Of a stretch of 64,000 bases of DNA, positions 36,651-45,433 are shown piece by piece. Both the position numbers and the translations under genes were made by a program. Source of the DNA: Nocardioides sp. Root122 (GTDB taxonomy: Bacteria; Actinomycetota; Actinomycetes; Propionibacteriales; Nocardioidaceae); assembly GCF_001425025.1 (NCBI RefSeq), contig NZ_LMDE01000011.1, positions 415,324 through 479,323 on the forward strand, given 5' to 3'. The notes beneath the pieces were generated by a model. That model made no database searches. It worked only from the letters and a program-made list of their open reading frames with translations, and had not been told where the DNA came from. Position 1 is the stretch's first letter, and each line of letters opens with the position of its first letter.

Positions 36651-37237
36651 TGACAGATAGTGCAATCCAGCGACGGGGTCGCCGTGGCACCGAGCTGCGC
36701 ATCGTCGATGCCGCCCAGCGGCTCGCGGACGAGCGCGGCAGCATCGACGGCTTCACCATGGACGAGCTGGCCGAGGCCTGCGACGTCTCGCGCCGCACCC
36801 TCTTCAACTACTTCCCGAGCAAGGTCGACGCGGTGCTCGGGCCCGACGTCGTGCTGCCCTCTGAGGCGATGGACACCTTCCGCACGGGCGGCCCGTCCGG
36901 CGACCTGATCGACGACCTGCAGGCGCTCGTGCTCGCGATCCTGGAGAACGAGGACGTCGACCAGCCCACGATCCAGCGCTTCGACCGGATCGTGCACGCC
37001 AACCCCGTCCTGCTCATCACGCTCAAGGAGCGGATGCGCCACATGGTCGAGCGCCTCGTCGAGGCCGCCGTCCAGCGCCCCGGCGGCGACCTCCCGCCGC
37101 GCGACGTCCAGGTCGCCATCGCGGTGCTCGGCGGCGTCGTCGAGGTCGCCGTCACCACGTTCATCGACGACCCCGAGCAGGACTTCGCCGAGCTCATCGT
37201 CTCCGGCATCACCACGGTCCGCCGCCTCTTCGGCTGA
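36650..37237 (+). CDS. TetR-family repressor of the adjacent MMPL transporter
   Basis: A 195-aa TetR-family protein. The N-terminal HTH (about 12-58) contains ELRIVDAAQRLADERG and FTMDELAEACDVSRRTLFNYFPSKVDAV. The variable C-terminal domain binds an unknown ligand. It starts at GTG inside a perfect palindrome and is followed 49 nt later by the MMPL gene, so it probably controls both genes as one unit. Confidence 0.88.
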   Translation: MTDSAIQRRGRRGTELRIVDAAQRLADERGSIDGFTMDELAEACDVSRRTLFNYFPSKVDAVLGPDVVLPSEAMDTFRTGGPSGDLIDDLQALVLAILENEDVDQPTIQRFDRIVHANPVLLITLKERMRHMVERLVEAAVQRPGGDLPPRDVQVAIAVLGGVVEVAVTTFIDDPEQDFAELIVSGITTVRRLFG

Positions 37238-37286
37238 CCCGCAGACCGTCACCACGACCACCCACCCCTGAGGGGACACACCACCC

Positions 37287-39593
37287 ATGGCTCGACTCCT
37301 GCACCGCCTCGGCCGCACGGCGTACCGGCGCTGGTACGCCTTCATCGCCGCCTGGCTGATCGCGCTCGTCGCGGTCGGCTTCACCGCAACCGCGATCAGC
37401 AAGCCCATGACCGACGCCTTCTCCATCCCGGGCATCCCGTCCGAGAAGGCCGCCGACCTCCAGGGCGAGCTCTTCCCCGACGCCGTCGACGCCTTCGACC
37501 AGGCGAGCGTCACCGTCGTGGTCGCCGCGCCCGAGGGTCACACGCTGAAGGAGAAGGCGTACGCCGACCGGGTCGACGCGCTCGTCGCCGACCTCGCCGC
37601 CCTGCCCCAGGCCCCCGCCGCCGAGACGATCCTCGACCCGGTGGACGCCGCGAAGGGCCAGGAGCAGCAGATGGTCGACGCCGTCGTCGACGCCGGCGGT
37701 GACGAGGCGCAGGCGCGGAAGGACTTCGCGGCGCTGTCCCCGCTGTCGGACGACGAGCGCATCGGCACCATCACCTACACCCTCGACGTCGACAAGGTCA
37801 CCGACGTGGAGCCCGCGACGGTCGACGCGATCAAGGGCGCCGTCGCCGGGGCCGACGCCGGCGGGCTGACCGCCGAGGTCAACGGCTCCGGCCTGGTCTC
37901 CATGCCGGAGGGTGGGTCGTCGGAGCTCATCGGCATCGCCGTCGCCGTCGTCGTCCTCCTCATCGTCTTCGGCTCGGTCGTCGCGGCAGGCATCCCCATC
38001 GTCACCGCGCTCATCGGCCTCGGCACCGGCCTGCTCGGCGTCGTCGGCGCCACCGCGTTCTTCGACATCGGGTCGAGCACGCCGATGCTCGCCAGCATGA
38101 TCGGCCTCGCCGTCGGCATCGACTACGCGCTCTTCATCCTGGCCCGCTACCGCAGCGAGCTCGACCACACCGACGACCGCGCCGAGGCGATGGGTGTCGC
38201 AACCGGCACCGCCGGCTCCGCCGTGGTGTTCGCCGGCCTGACCGTCCTCATCGCGCTCGCCGCGCTCTCGGTGGTCGGCATCCCGTTCCTCACCACGATG
38301 GGCCTCGCAGCCGCCGGCACCGTCTTCGTCGCGGTGCTCGTCGCCCTGACCCTACTGCCCGCCGTGCTCGGCATGCTGAAGTCGAAGGCGTTCGGTGGCC
38401 GGATCCGCCGCTACCGCCCCGCGCGTGACGAGCGTGGCCGGGTGCTCAACAACGGCGTTCGCTGGGCCCGCCTGGTCGGCCGCGCGCCGGTGGTCGCGAT
38501 CCTGCTCGTGGTCGTCGGCCTCGGCGCGCTCGCCGTGCCGGTCAAGGACCTGCACCTGGCGTTCCCGACCGACTCGACCGCGTCCCCCGAGACGACCCAG
38601 CGCCGGGCGGCGGACCTGGTCGCCGACGGGTTCGGCCCCGGTCGGCAGGGCCCCCTCGTGGTCGTCGTCGACGCCCGCGAGGTCGCCGAGGACGACCGTG
38701 GACCCGCCTTCGGCGAGGTCGTCGACTGGGCCGCCGGCTTCGACGGCGTGGTCAACGCGCAGGTCGTGATGACCAACGAGGACGGCACCGGCGCCCAGGT
38801 GCTCGTCACCCCGAGCACCGGGGCCGACGAGGTCGCGACCGAGGACCTGCTCCACGAGCTGCGCGACGGGCAGGCCGGCATCGAGGCCGAGACCGGCACG
38901 AGCACCGGCGTCACCGGCATCACCGCGATCCAGGCCGACGTCTCCGAGAAGCTCGCCGGTGCCCTGCCGATCTACCTCGCCGTGGTCATCGGCCTGGCGT
39001 TCCTCCTGCTGATGCTGGTGTTCCGCTCGATCCTGGTGCCGCTCACCGCCACCCTCGGCTTCCTGCTGTCGGTGCTCGCCACCCTCGGCGCCACCGTCCT
39101 GGTCTTCCAGGAGGGCATGTTCGGCATCGTCGAGGGCGCACCGCTGGTGTCCTTCATGCCGATCTTCCTCATCGGGGTCGTCTTCGGCCTGGCCATGGAC
39201 TACCAGGTCTTCCTCGTGACCCGGATCCGCGAGGCCCACGTCCACGGTGCCTCGATGCGGGAGGCCGTCGTCGACGGCTTCCGCAACTCGGCGCGCGTCG
39301 TGTCGGCCGCCGCAGTGATCATGACCTCGGTGTTCGCCGCCTTCATGCTCACCGACGAGCCGATCATCAAGTCGATGGGCTTCGCGCTCGCCGCCGCCGT
39401 CCTGTTCGACGCCTTCGTCGTCCGGATGGTGCTCGTCCCGGCGCTGCTCTACCTGCTCGGCGAGAAGGCCTGGTGGCTGCCGGGCTGGCTCGACCGGCTG
39501 CTCCCCGTCATCGACGTGGAGGGCGAGTCGCTGGAGCGGAGCCACGTCACCGAGCAGTGGCGCGACGAGCGGGAGCGCGAGCTGGTCGGCTGA
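37287..39593 (+). CDS. MMPL-family RND transporter
   Basis: A 768-aa transporter with two repeats, each a large extracytoplasmic loop (about 40-205 and 410-540) plus five or six helices. The proton-relay Asp-Tyr pairs are in GLAVGIDYALFILARYR and FGLAMDYQVFLVTRIRE. Relatives export lipids, siderophores or drugs in actinobacteria. The ATG follows GAGGGG at 9-10 nt. Regulation by the adjacent TetR gene is inferred from linkage. Confidence 0.9.
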   Translation: MARLLHRLGRTAYRRWYAFIAAWLIALVAVGFTATAISKPMTDAFSIPGIPSEKAADLQGELFPDAVDAFDQASVTVVVAAPEGHTLKEKAYADRVDALVADLAALPQAPAAETILDPVDAAKGQEQQMVDAVVDAGGDEAQARKDFAALSPLSDDERIGTITYTLDVDKVTDVEPATVDAIKGAVAGADAGGLTAEVNGSGLVSMPEGGSSELIGIAVAVVVLLIVFGSVVAAGIPIVTALIGLGTGLLGVVGATAFFDIGSSTPMLASMIGLAVGIDYALFILARYRSELDHTDDRAEAMGVATGTAGSAVVFAGLTVLIALAALSVVGIPFLTTMGLAAAGTVFVAVLVALTLLPAVLGMLKSKAFGGRIRRYRPARDERGRVLNNGVRWARLVGRAPVVAILLVVVGLGALAVPVKDLHLAFPTDSTASPETTQRRAADLVADGFGPGRQGPLVVVVDAREVAEDDRGPAFGEVVDWAAGFDGVVNAQVVMTNEDGTGAQVLVTPSTGADEVATEDLLHELRDGQAGIEAETGTSTGVTGITAIQADVSEKLAGALPIYLAVVIGLAFLLLMLVFRSILVPLTATLGFLLSVLATLGATVLVFQEGMFGIVEGAPLVSFMPIFLIGVVFGLAMDYQVFLVTRIREAHVHGASMREAVVDGFRNSARVVSAAAVIMTSVFAAFMLTDEPIIKSMGFALAAAVLFDAFVVRMVLVPALLYLLGEKAWWLPGWLDRLLPVIDVEGESLERSHVTEQWRDERERELVG

Positions 39594-39600
39594 GGTCCCC

Positions 39601-40362
39601 TCACTTCCAGGGAGTCACCAGGGCCGCGAGGTCGGGGGCCAGCTCCTTCTGCAGGAGCGGTCCGAAGGTCACCCGGTGCACGCCCATCGTCTGCAGGTCC
39701 TCCAGCGACCCGGCTGCCGAGCCCTGGCGCGGGTTCGCGATGATGTTGACCGGCCCCGACAGCGCCCCGAGCAGCTGCTCGAGCGACGGCGCATCGGGTA
39801 CGCCGACGGGGTAGACGCAGCGTGCGCCCGCCTCCTCGCAGGCCCGCAGGCGGGCGACGGCCTCGCCGACCGGGTCGTCGAACTGCCCCTTCTTGAGGAA
39901 GACGTCGGTGCGGGCGTTGACGACCACGTCGACCCCCGCTGCGTCGGCGGCCTGGCGGATCGCGCCGATGTAGTCGGCGTGCTCGGCCGCCGACCGCATC
40001 CGTCCGCCCTCCGAGTGGACGGTGTCCTCGATGTTGAGGCCGACCGCGCCGGCCTCGAGCATCCGCTCGACGAGCTCGGTGGCGGTGGTGGCATAGCCCG
40101 ACTCGAGGTCGGCGGTGACCGGGATGTCGGGCACCGCCCCGCAGATGCGGCGTACTCCGTCGAGGGCGTCGTCGAGCGTCATGTCCTCGTTGTCGCCCTG
40201 ACCACGCGAGTCGGCCAGCGGGTGGCTGCCGATGCTCAGGGCAGGGAAGCCGGCCTCGGCGACCGTGCGGGCCGACCAGGCGTCCCAGACGTTGGGGAGG
40301 ACCAGCGTGGTGCCGGTGTGGTGGAGGTCGAGGAGGGTACGTGCGCGCGCGGCGATGTCCAT
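39601..40362 (-). CDS. isocitrate lyase/PEP mutase superfamily enzyme
   Basis: A 253-aa TIM-barrel enzyme. Conserved features are LVLPNVWDAWSAR (about 18-30), DIPVTADLESGY, VGLNIEDTVH, and NARTDVFL. It probably makes or breaks a C-C or P-C bond next to a carboxylate, as do 2-methylisocitrate lyase and carboxyPEP mutase. The exact substrate is unknown. The active-site loop cysteine typical of true isocitrate lyases is not evident. Confidence 0.82.
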   Translation of the reverse strand: MDIAARARTLLDLHHTGTTLVLPNVWDAWSARTVAEAGFPALSIGSHPLADSRGQGDNEDMTLDDALDGVRRICGAVPDIPVTADLESGYATTATELVERMLEAGAVGLNIEDTVHSEGGRMRSAAEHADYIGAIRQAADAAGVDVVVNARTDVFLKKGQFDDPVGEAVARLRACEEAGARCVYPVGVPDAPSLEQLLGALSGPVNIIANPRQGSAAGSLEDLQTMGVHRVTFGPLLQKELAPDLAALVTPWK

Positions 40363-40425
40363 GCCCCGAGGCTGCCACGCGAGCGCGTGCGGGCATAGAG
40401 CCATCAGGACGAGCGTTGACCCGGC

Positions 40426-41520
40426 GTGGACGTCCTCGACCCCTCCGGTGAACCGATCCTCGGCTCGGTCGTCATCGGAGCCGGTCAGGCGGGCCTCGCG
40501 GCGTCGTACTTCCTGCGTCAGCGCGGCATCGACCACGTCGTGCTCGACGCGAACCCCGAGCCGGGCGGTGCCTGGCAGCACCGCTGGTCCTCGCTCACGA
40601 TGGAGGACGTGCACGGCGTCGCCGACCTGCCCGGGTCCGCGGCCCCCGCAGGGTCACGGCGCGCGGCCAACCGCGTCGTGCCCGACTACTTCGGCGACTA
40701 CGAGCGCGGCCAGGGCCTGCCCGTGGTGCGCCCGGTGCGGGTGGACCGCGTCGTCAGCGAGGGCGACCTGCTGGTGGTGCACGCGGGCGAGCACGCGTGG
40801 CGCACACGCACGCTGGTCAACGCCACCGGCACCTGGACCCGGCCGTTCGTGCCGTACTACCCCGGCATCGAGACGTTCAGGGGCGAGCAGGTGCACACCT
40901 CGGGCTACCCGGGCGCCGAGCACTTCCGGGGCAGGCGCGTCCTCGTGGTCGGCGGCGGAGCGTCCGCGGTGCAGTTCCTCGGTGAGCTCGCGCCGGTCAC
41001 CGACACCCTCTGGGTGACCCGCCGCCCTCCGGTCTGGCGCGAGGAGTTCGACGCCACCGCGGGTCTGGCCGCCGTCGCGGCCGTCGAGGAGCGCGTACGC
41101 CGCGGCCTCCCGCCCTCCAGCGTCGTGAGCGTCACCGGGCTCAAGCTGCGGCCCCAGGAGCAGGAGGCGGCGCGGCTGGGGGCGTACGAGCGGCTCCCGA
41201 TGTTCGCGCGCATGGAGCCCGACGGCGTGCGCTGGGCCGACGGACGTTTCGAGCACGTCGACGCGATCCTGTGGGCGACCGGCTTCCGGCCGGCGGTCGA
41301 CCACCTCGCCCCGCTCGGCCTGCGCAGCCCCGAGGGCGGGATCGCGCTCGTGCCGGTGCCCGGCAACGTGCAGGGAGCGACCACCGCCGAGCGTGACCCG
41401 CGCGTCCAGCTCGTCGGCTACGGCCCCTCCGCGAGCACGATCGGCGCCTCGCGCGCCGGGCGGCAGGCCGCCCTGGCGGTCGCGCGTCGGCTCGCCGCCG
41501 AGCCCGCCGTCGCCGGCTGA
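40426..41520 (+). CDS. FAD/NAD(P)-binding flavoprotein monooxygenase-like
   Basis: A 364-aa two-dinucleotide-fold flavoprotein. The FAD-binding loop is VIGAGQAGLAASYFLRQRG (16-34) and the NAD(P)-binding loop VLVVGGGASAVQFLGELA (about 170-187); ATGFRPAVDHL precedes the C-terminal part. It resembles CzcO/YUCCA-type flavin monooxygenases, though a plain reductase is possible. Substrate unknown. It starts at GTG 40426, divergent from the PEP mutase-family gene. Confidence 0.82.
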   Translation: MDVLDPSGEPILGSVVIGAGQAGLAASYFLRQRGIDHVVLDANPEPGGAWQHRWSSLTMEDVHGVADLPGSAAPAGSRRAANRVVPDYFGDYERGQGLPVVRPVRVDRVVSEGDLLVVHAGEHAWRTRTLVNATGTWTRPFVPYYPGIETFRGEQVHTSGYPGAEHFRGRRVLVVGGGASAVQFLGELAPVTDTLWVTRRPPVWREEFDATAGLAAVAAVEERVRRGLPPSSVVSVTGLKLRPQEQEAARLGAYERLPMFARMEPDGVRWADGRFEHVDAILWATGFRPAVDHLAPLGLRSPEGGIALVPVPGNVQGATTAERDPRVQLVGYGPSASTIGASRAGRQAALAVARRLAAEPAVAG

Positions 41521-41522
41521 GG

Positions 41523-41549
41523 CGTCAACCTTCGTCAACGCGCGTCAAC
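41523..41549 (+). promoter_or_regulatory. triple CGTCAAC direct repeat, 10-bp period (site A)
   Basis: CGTCAAC occurs at 41523, 41533 and 41543, identical each time and exactly one helical turn apart. The block ends 74 nt before the ATG of lipoprotein A. The same architecture precedes lipoprotein B at 44952-44978, 70 nt before its ATG. Confidence 0.72.
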
Positions 41550-41623
41550 CGCCCCTCCGGCGGCCACACGGTTGTCCTGACGCCGCACCCACCGAGGGTC
41601 GGTCACCACGAAGGGACACCACC

Positions 41624-41899
41624 ATGAACACCAACGGAACCACCATCCGCAAGGGCTTCACCGCCGCCGTCGCCGCCACCGTCTTCTTCGCGGTCACCGC
41701 ATGCGGTGCCGAGGTCGCCCCGCCGACGCAGGACATCGGCGGCACGCAGCAGAAGGTCACCAAGGCTCCGGAGCAGCCCGCGAACACGACGACCCCGCGG
41801 GGTGACTTCGGCGACGAGTACGGCACGCCGACCAGCCAGCCGAAGCCGGCGAGCGACGCCTGGACGGCCTACCGCCCCGGGATGGACTTCGGGGCCTGA
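41624..41899 (+). CDS. small lipoprotein A of the AAA-regulator module
   Basis: A 91-aa predicted lipoprotein: basic start, hydrophobic core, lipobox VTAC with C27. The mature protein starts CGAEVAPPTQDIGG and then is Pro/Thr/Gln-rich and low-complexity, with no known domain. AAGGGA precedes the ATG. It shares the CGA(E/D)VAPPxxDIGG head with the lipoprotein at 45049, the only part that is alike. The large regulator gene lies between the two. Confidence 0.75.
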   Translation: MNTNGTTIRKGFTAAVAATVFFAVTACGAEVAPPTQDIGGTQQKVTKAPEQPANTTTPRGDFGDEYGTPTSQPKPASDAWTAYRPGMDFGA

Positions 41900-41980
41900 C
41901 GGGGGTGGCCGGGCGGCGGACGGGGTACGCCGCCCGGTCCCGTCCCTGCCGGGCGGCCCACCGGCCGTCGCCCCGACTCC

Positions 41981-44875
41981 TCACCTCGCCGCTGTCCCGG
42001 CGATCGCCCGGGACAGCGGCACGTGCTCGCGGGCATCGGTCGTTGCCCGCTTCAGCAGCTTCGCCGCAACCGTGCCCTGACCCCTGCGCAGGGCACTCTG
42101 CGCGGCCCGCCACCGGCAGTACGCCGCGTCGTGGGGGCGGTGGAGGCCGTCCCACTCGCCGGCAGCGCGAGCCCAGGACTCCACCGAGTCCTGCGCGGTG
42201 ATGCGAGCGAGCTCGCAGTGCCACGTCGCGGTGTTCGCCGCGAGGTCCGCACCGAATGCCTGTGGTCCGAACGGGTCTGCGGCGCTGGCCCGGCGCAGTG
42301 CCTCGACCTCGTGGCGCAACTGGATCCTTCCCGTTCCGCCGACGTGGGCGGCGTCCGCCACGTCGGCTGCAGCGCGGGCGCGCATGACGAAGAAGGCAGC
42401 AGTCTGCAGCGCGAGGGTGCCATGGCGCAGGAAGCCGATCGCGCGGTCGAGCACGGCCGCAGAATCGCGCGCCTGGCCGGACCACAGAAGCACGTCGGTG
42501 TAGGCGTAGTCGCAATCGGCTGCCCCGATGCCGTAGTTGTCGATCTCGCGGATCCGCTCGAGTCGAGCCTGCGCCGACGCCGGGTCGTCGCGTCGGAGGT
42601 CCACCGCGCTCTGGGCACGCTGGCACCGGCGCAGCTCCGCTCCCTGGACGTTTCGCAGGTACGGCTCCACGACGCTGGCCGCCGCTCTGACGTCGCCCTC
42701 GCGCAAGAACGCCTCGGACACGACGGACACCACGACGTCGATGAAGAACCTGCGGATGTGCCAGCGCTCGGCCTGCTCGAGGGCCGGGGCCATCGCGGCG
42801 GCGATCACGGCGGCTCGGGCACCCCCTGCCAGGAGCACCTCTGATGCATGAGCGGCCACTCGGATGGTCCCGCTCGGATCCCACTCCGGGTCGGACTTCC
42901 GGACGGCACGCTGCGCCAGTCGAAGAGCCTCCTCGGCGTCACCGTTCAGGAGGCGCAGCCACGCGGACTGCGCCTGAAACACCGCCTCGACGTCCGACGC
43001 ACCAATGGCGCGTGCGATCGCGCGTCCCCGGTCAACGTCCCCGCGCACCTGGTCCTCGCGACCGAGTGCGGACATGATGTTGAACCGCGTCTCCAAGGCA
43101 TGAGCCGCCTCCCTGGAGGGCGGATGCCGGAGGTGGATCCTGATCGACTCGTCGAGCTGCCTGAGGCCGAGCTCGAGGTCGCCGAAACCTGCCTGGAGGT
43201 CTCCGGACCGTAACAGCACCTCCGCGCGCCCCAGCTCCGGCAGCTCCGCGGCCATGGCGTCGTCGATGATGAGTCGAACCGCATCCACTCCTTGGCCCGC
43301 ACCGATCGCGGACTCGATGGTGCGGACCAGGACCTCCGCAAGGGGGGCGTCGACAGTGCCTTCTGGGGGCGGTGTCGCACGCCAGAGCTCCCGCGCGCGT
43401 GCCCACTCGGGAAAGGACTCACGAGCGGCGAACCGTGCCTCGGCGGACCGCGCGGCCCTGATCCGCCAGACCAGCTCCTCGGCCGGTCGGTGCGCCGCCT
43501 GCCAGTGCGCTGCGATCTCGGCCGCGGGCGGGTCGGGGAGCTCGGACAGCACCTCGGCGACACGGACGTGCACACCAGCTGCCTCGCCGGGGACGAGCAT
43601 CTCGCGGACCGCCTCCGCGAGCAACGGATGCCTCAGCTGCACCTCGTCGTCCGAGCCACTCACGATCCGTTGCCCGACCAGGGCGCGGAGGACAGGCGTG
43701 AGGTCGACGTCGCCGTCCGTCGCCCGGGCGAGCTGGTCGACGGTGAGCGGGCGTTCCGCGACACCGAGGGTCCGGGTCAGCAGCCAGCCCGCCGGTCCGA
43801 GGTCCCGGAGTCGCTTCGACAGCACGGCGGCGAGAGCGCCCGGGACGGTGTCGCCGGACTGGCTGGTCTGAGCGAGGTGCTCGGTGAACAGCGGCTGACC
43901 GAGGCTGCGGCGGTAGATCTCCGCGACCCGGGTCGGTGACGGCGTTGTTCCGTCCATGAGGGCCAGCTGCTCCGCGGTCTCGTCCCGGGACAGAGGGTCC
44001 AGGTGGATCCGGGCCGACCGCGTGCCGACCCGGTCCCACCACTCGAGGTGGTCTCGGCTCGTGTCCGGGTCGTCCGTGCGCCAGGTGCCCACCGTCGGTA
44101 CGACGGCTGGACGGCTTGCTAGGAGGTCCAGCAGGTCGAGGGTGCCCGGGTCGGCCCAGGGCAGGTCATCGACCCAGAGACCGACGGGCCTGTCGGCGCC
44201 GAGGGCGTCGAGCAGCACCACCAGGGCAGTCATCAGGCGCTGGCGCGCGAAGTCGTCCGGTCCCACCGGCGAGGACTCGACCTCGAGCTCGGGCAGCAGC
44301 GGAGCGATGGCTGATCGGACCCACGGTGGGCACGACCTCAGCACCGCCGCGGACCAGGACGCCTCCTCGACGATCCCCACGTCCCGGAGCAGGTCGGCCA
44401 CCGGCATCAGTGGAACCGGGGTGGAGAGGGGGCGGCAGCGTGCGGAGGCGACGACGACCGCGGACGAGCGGGCCGCCGCACCGGCCAGCGTCGTCTTCCC
44501 GATGCCGGCCTCTCCCGTGACGAGCAGGAGGCCGGTGCCGGTTTCCAGATGGCGGCGTACGGCGTCGAGCTCGGCCCTGCGGCCGGCGATCTGCGGCGTC
44601 GAGGGCTGGGTGCCGTTGGTGGGGGTCGAGGCGGCGATCCAGAGGTCGTGGAACTGCTCGGTGTCGCCGTGCATCGCCTCGACGAGGAGCTCGAGGGTGC
44701 CCCACGCGGGCAGCGCCGCTGTCGAGAACACCTTGGACACGGTGGTGTGGGAGACCCCGGCCTCCTTGGCCAGGGTGCGCAAGGAGGGCCAGCCGGCACG
44801 GTGGTGGAGGTCGTGGAGGGCGTCGTTGAGCCTCCGAGAGGGACCCGAGACGTCGGGTCGGGGAAGTGCGCTCAT
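41981..44875 (-). CDS. HTH plus AAA+ ATPase regulator (MalT/LuxR-like body, DNA-binding domain at N-terminus)
   Basis: A 964-aa STAND-type regulator. Residues about 30-57 form a helix-turn-helix (LRTLAKEAGVSHTTVSKVF). Walker A is GEAGIGKTT (121-129) and Walker B is PVGLWVDDLPWADPGTLDLL. The long C-terminal part (about 400-964) is helical and TPR-like. It ends LLKRATTDAREHVPLSRAIAGTAAR, the segment that normally precedes a LuxR HTH, but stops there. ATG 44875 is chosen for its GGAGGG; ATG 44935 would add 20 aa. Triple GTCAAC-like repeats lie 77 nt upstream, so autoregulation is plausible. Confidence 0.82.
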   Translation of the reverse strand: MSALPRPDVSGPSRRLNDALHDLHHRAGWPSLRTLAKEAGVSHTTVSKVFSTAALPAWGTLELLVEAMHGDTEQFHDLWIAASTPTNGTQPSTPQIAGRRAELDAVRRHLETGTGLLLVTGEAGIGKTTLAGAAARSSAVVVASARCRPLSTPVPLMPVADLLRDVGIVEEASWSAAVLRSCPPWVRSAIAPLLPELEVESSPVGPDDFARQRLMTALVVLLDALGADRPVGLWVDDLPWADPGTLDLLDLLASRPAVVPTVGTWRTDDPDTSRDHLEWWDRVGTRSARIHLDPLSRDETAEQLALMDGTTPSPTRVAEIYRRSLGQPLFTEHLAQTSQSGDTVPGALAAVLSKRLRDLGPAGWLLTRTLGVAERPLTVDQLARATDGDVDLTPVLRALVGQRIVSGSDDEVQLRHPLLAEAVREMLVPGEAAGVHVRVAEVLSELPDPPAAEIAAHWQAAHRPAEELVWRIRAARSAEARFAARESFPEWARARELWRATPPPEGTVDAPLAEVLVRTIESAIGAGQGVDAVRLIIDDAMAAELPELGRAEVLLRSGDLQAGFGDLELGLRQLDESIRIHLRHPPSREAAHALETRFNIMSALGREDQVRGDVDRGRAIARAIGASDVEAVFQAQSAWLRLLNGDAEEALRLAQRAVRKSDPEWDPSGTIRVAAHASEVLLAGGARAAVIAAAMAPALEQAERWHIRRFFIDVVVSVVSEAFLREGDVRAAASVVEPYLRNVQGAELRRCQRAQSAVDLRRDDPASAQARLERIREIDNYGIGAADCDYAYTDVLLWSGQARDSAAVLDRAIGFLRHGTLALQTAAFFVMRARAAADVADAAHVGGTGRIQLRHEVEALRRASAADPFGPQAFGADLAANTATWHCELARITAQDSVESWARAAGEWDGLHRPHDAAYCRWRAAQSALRRGQGTVAAKLLKRATTDAREHVPLSRAIAGTAAR

Positions 44876-44951
44876 GGGGCCCTCCAACCACCCACTTCTC
44901 GTGTCGAGGATCCTCCGGCCGGCGTGGTCCGGCAACCCGGTTCCGGACGGC

Positions 44952-44978
44952 TGTCAAGGATCGTCAGAAGACGTCAAC
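44952..44978. promoter_or_regulatory. triple GTCAAC-like direct repeat, 10-bp period (site B)
   Basis: TGTCAAG (44952), CGTCAGA (44962) and CGTCAAC (44972) repeat at exactly 10 bp in the regulator/lipoprotein B divergent gap. The block is 70 nt before lipoprotein B and 77 nt before the regulator. The gap also holds an ACCGAGGGT block (44993-45001), repeated before lipoprotein A at 41591. Confidence 0.7.
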
Positions 44979-45048
44979 CCCCTGTCGGGACGACCGAGGG
45001 TGGGACCACCACCGAACCACCACCGGCCCCACCCGAAGGAGCACCGCC

Positions 45049-45303
45049 ATGTCCACCACACCGTCCACCGCCGGCTTGCGGCGCACCGTCGCTGCCACCT
45101 GTGCACTCGTGACCCTCGCCGCCTGCGGCGCCGACGTCGCGCCACCGAAGAACGACATCGGCGGAGCCGGCCCGCAGGAGCCGCCCGTCACCGCCACCCT
45201 GGAGGACTGCCTCGACACGTCGAAGCAGCCTCCCGTCACCAGCTGCCCCTATCCGGTGAAGTCCGGGGACGACGTCGCCGCAACCCTCGACCGCCTCAGG
45301 TGA
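45049..45303 (+). CDS. small lipoprotein B of the AAA-regulator module
   Basis: An 84-aa predicted lipoprotein with lipobox LAAC (C26) and mature start CGADVAPPKNDIGG, sister to lipoprotein A. Beyond that head it differs and has two further cysteines (EDCLDTSK and TSCPYPV) that could form a disulfide outside the membrane. GAAGGAG lies 7-8 nt before the ATG. No known function. Confidence 0.75.
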   Translation: MSTTPSTAGLRRTVAATCALVTLAACGADVAPPKNDIGGAGPQEPPVTATLEDCLDTSKQPPVTSCPYPVKSGDDVAATLDRLR

Positions 45304-45421
45304 GACGACGAGCACGGCGTCCGGTCCCGCTGAGCCTTCATCGGGGGCAGGTACGGCGGCATGGGGTCGCCGCGCCCGCCGGGCCTGACGCCCGTCACGG
45401 GCCAGGTGGCCCCGCAATCGC

Positions 45422-45427
45422 TACGCT
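45422..45427 (+). promoter_or_regulatory. leaderless -10 box (TACGCT) for the DUF1707 gene
   Basis: TACGCT lies 6 nt before ATG 45434 and is identical to the box before metB. Confidence 0.45.
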
Positions 45428-45433
45428 GAGCCC

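Noticed and set aside
41523..41549. CRISPR-like or microsatellite repeat
   Set aside because: Three 7-bp units at helical-turn spacing before a start codon, repeated before a sister gene, fit operator repeats better.
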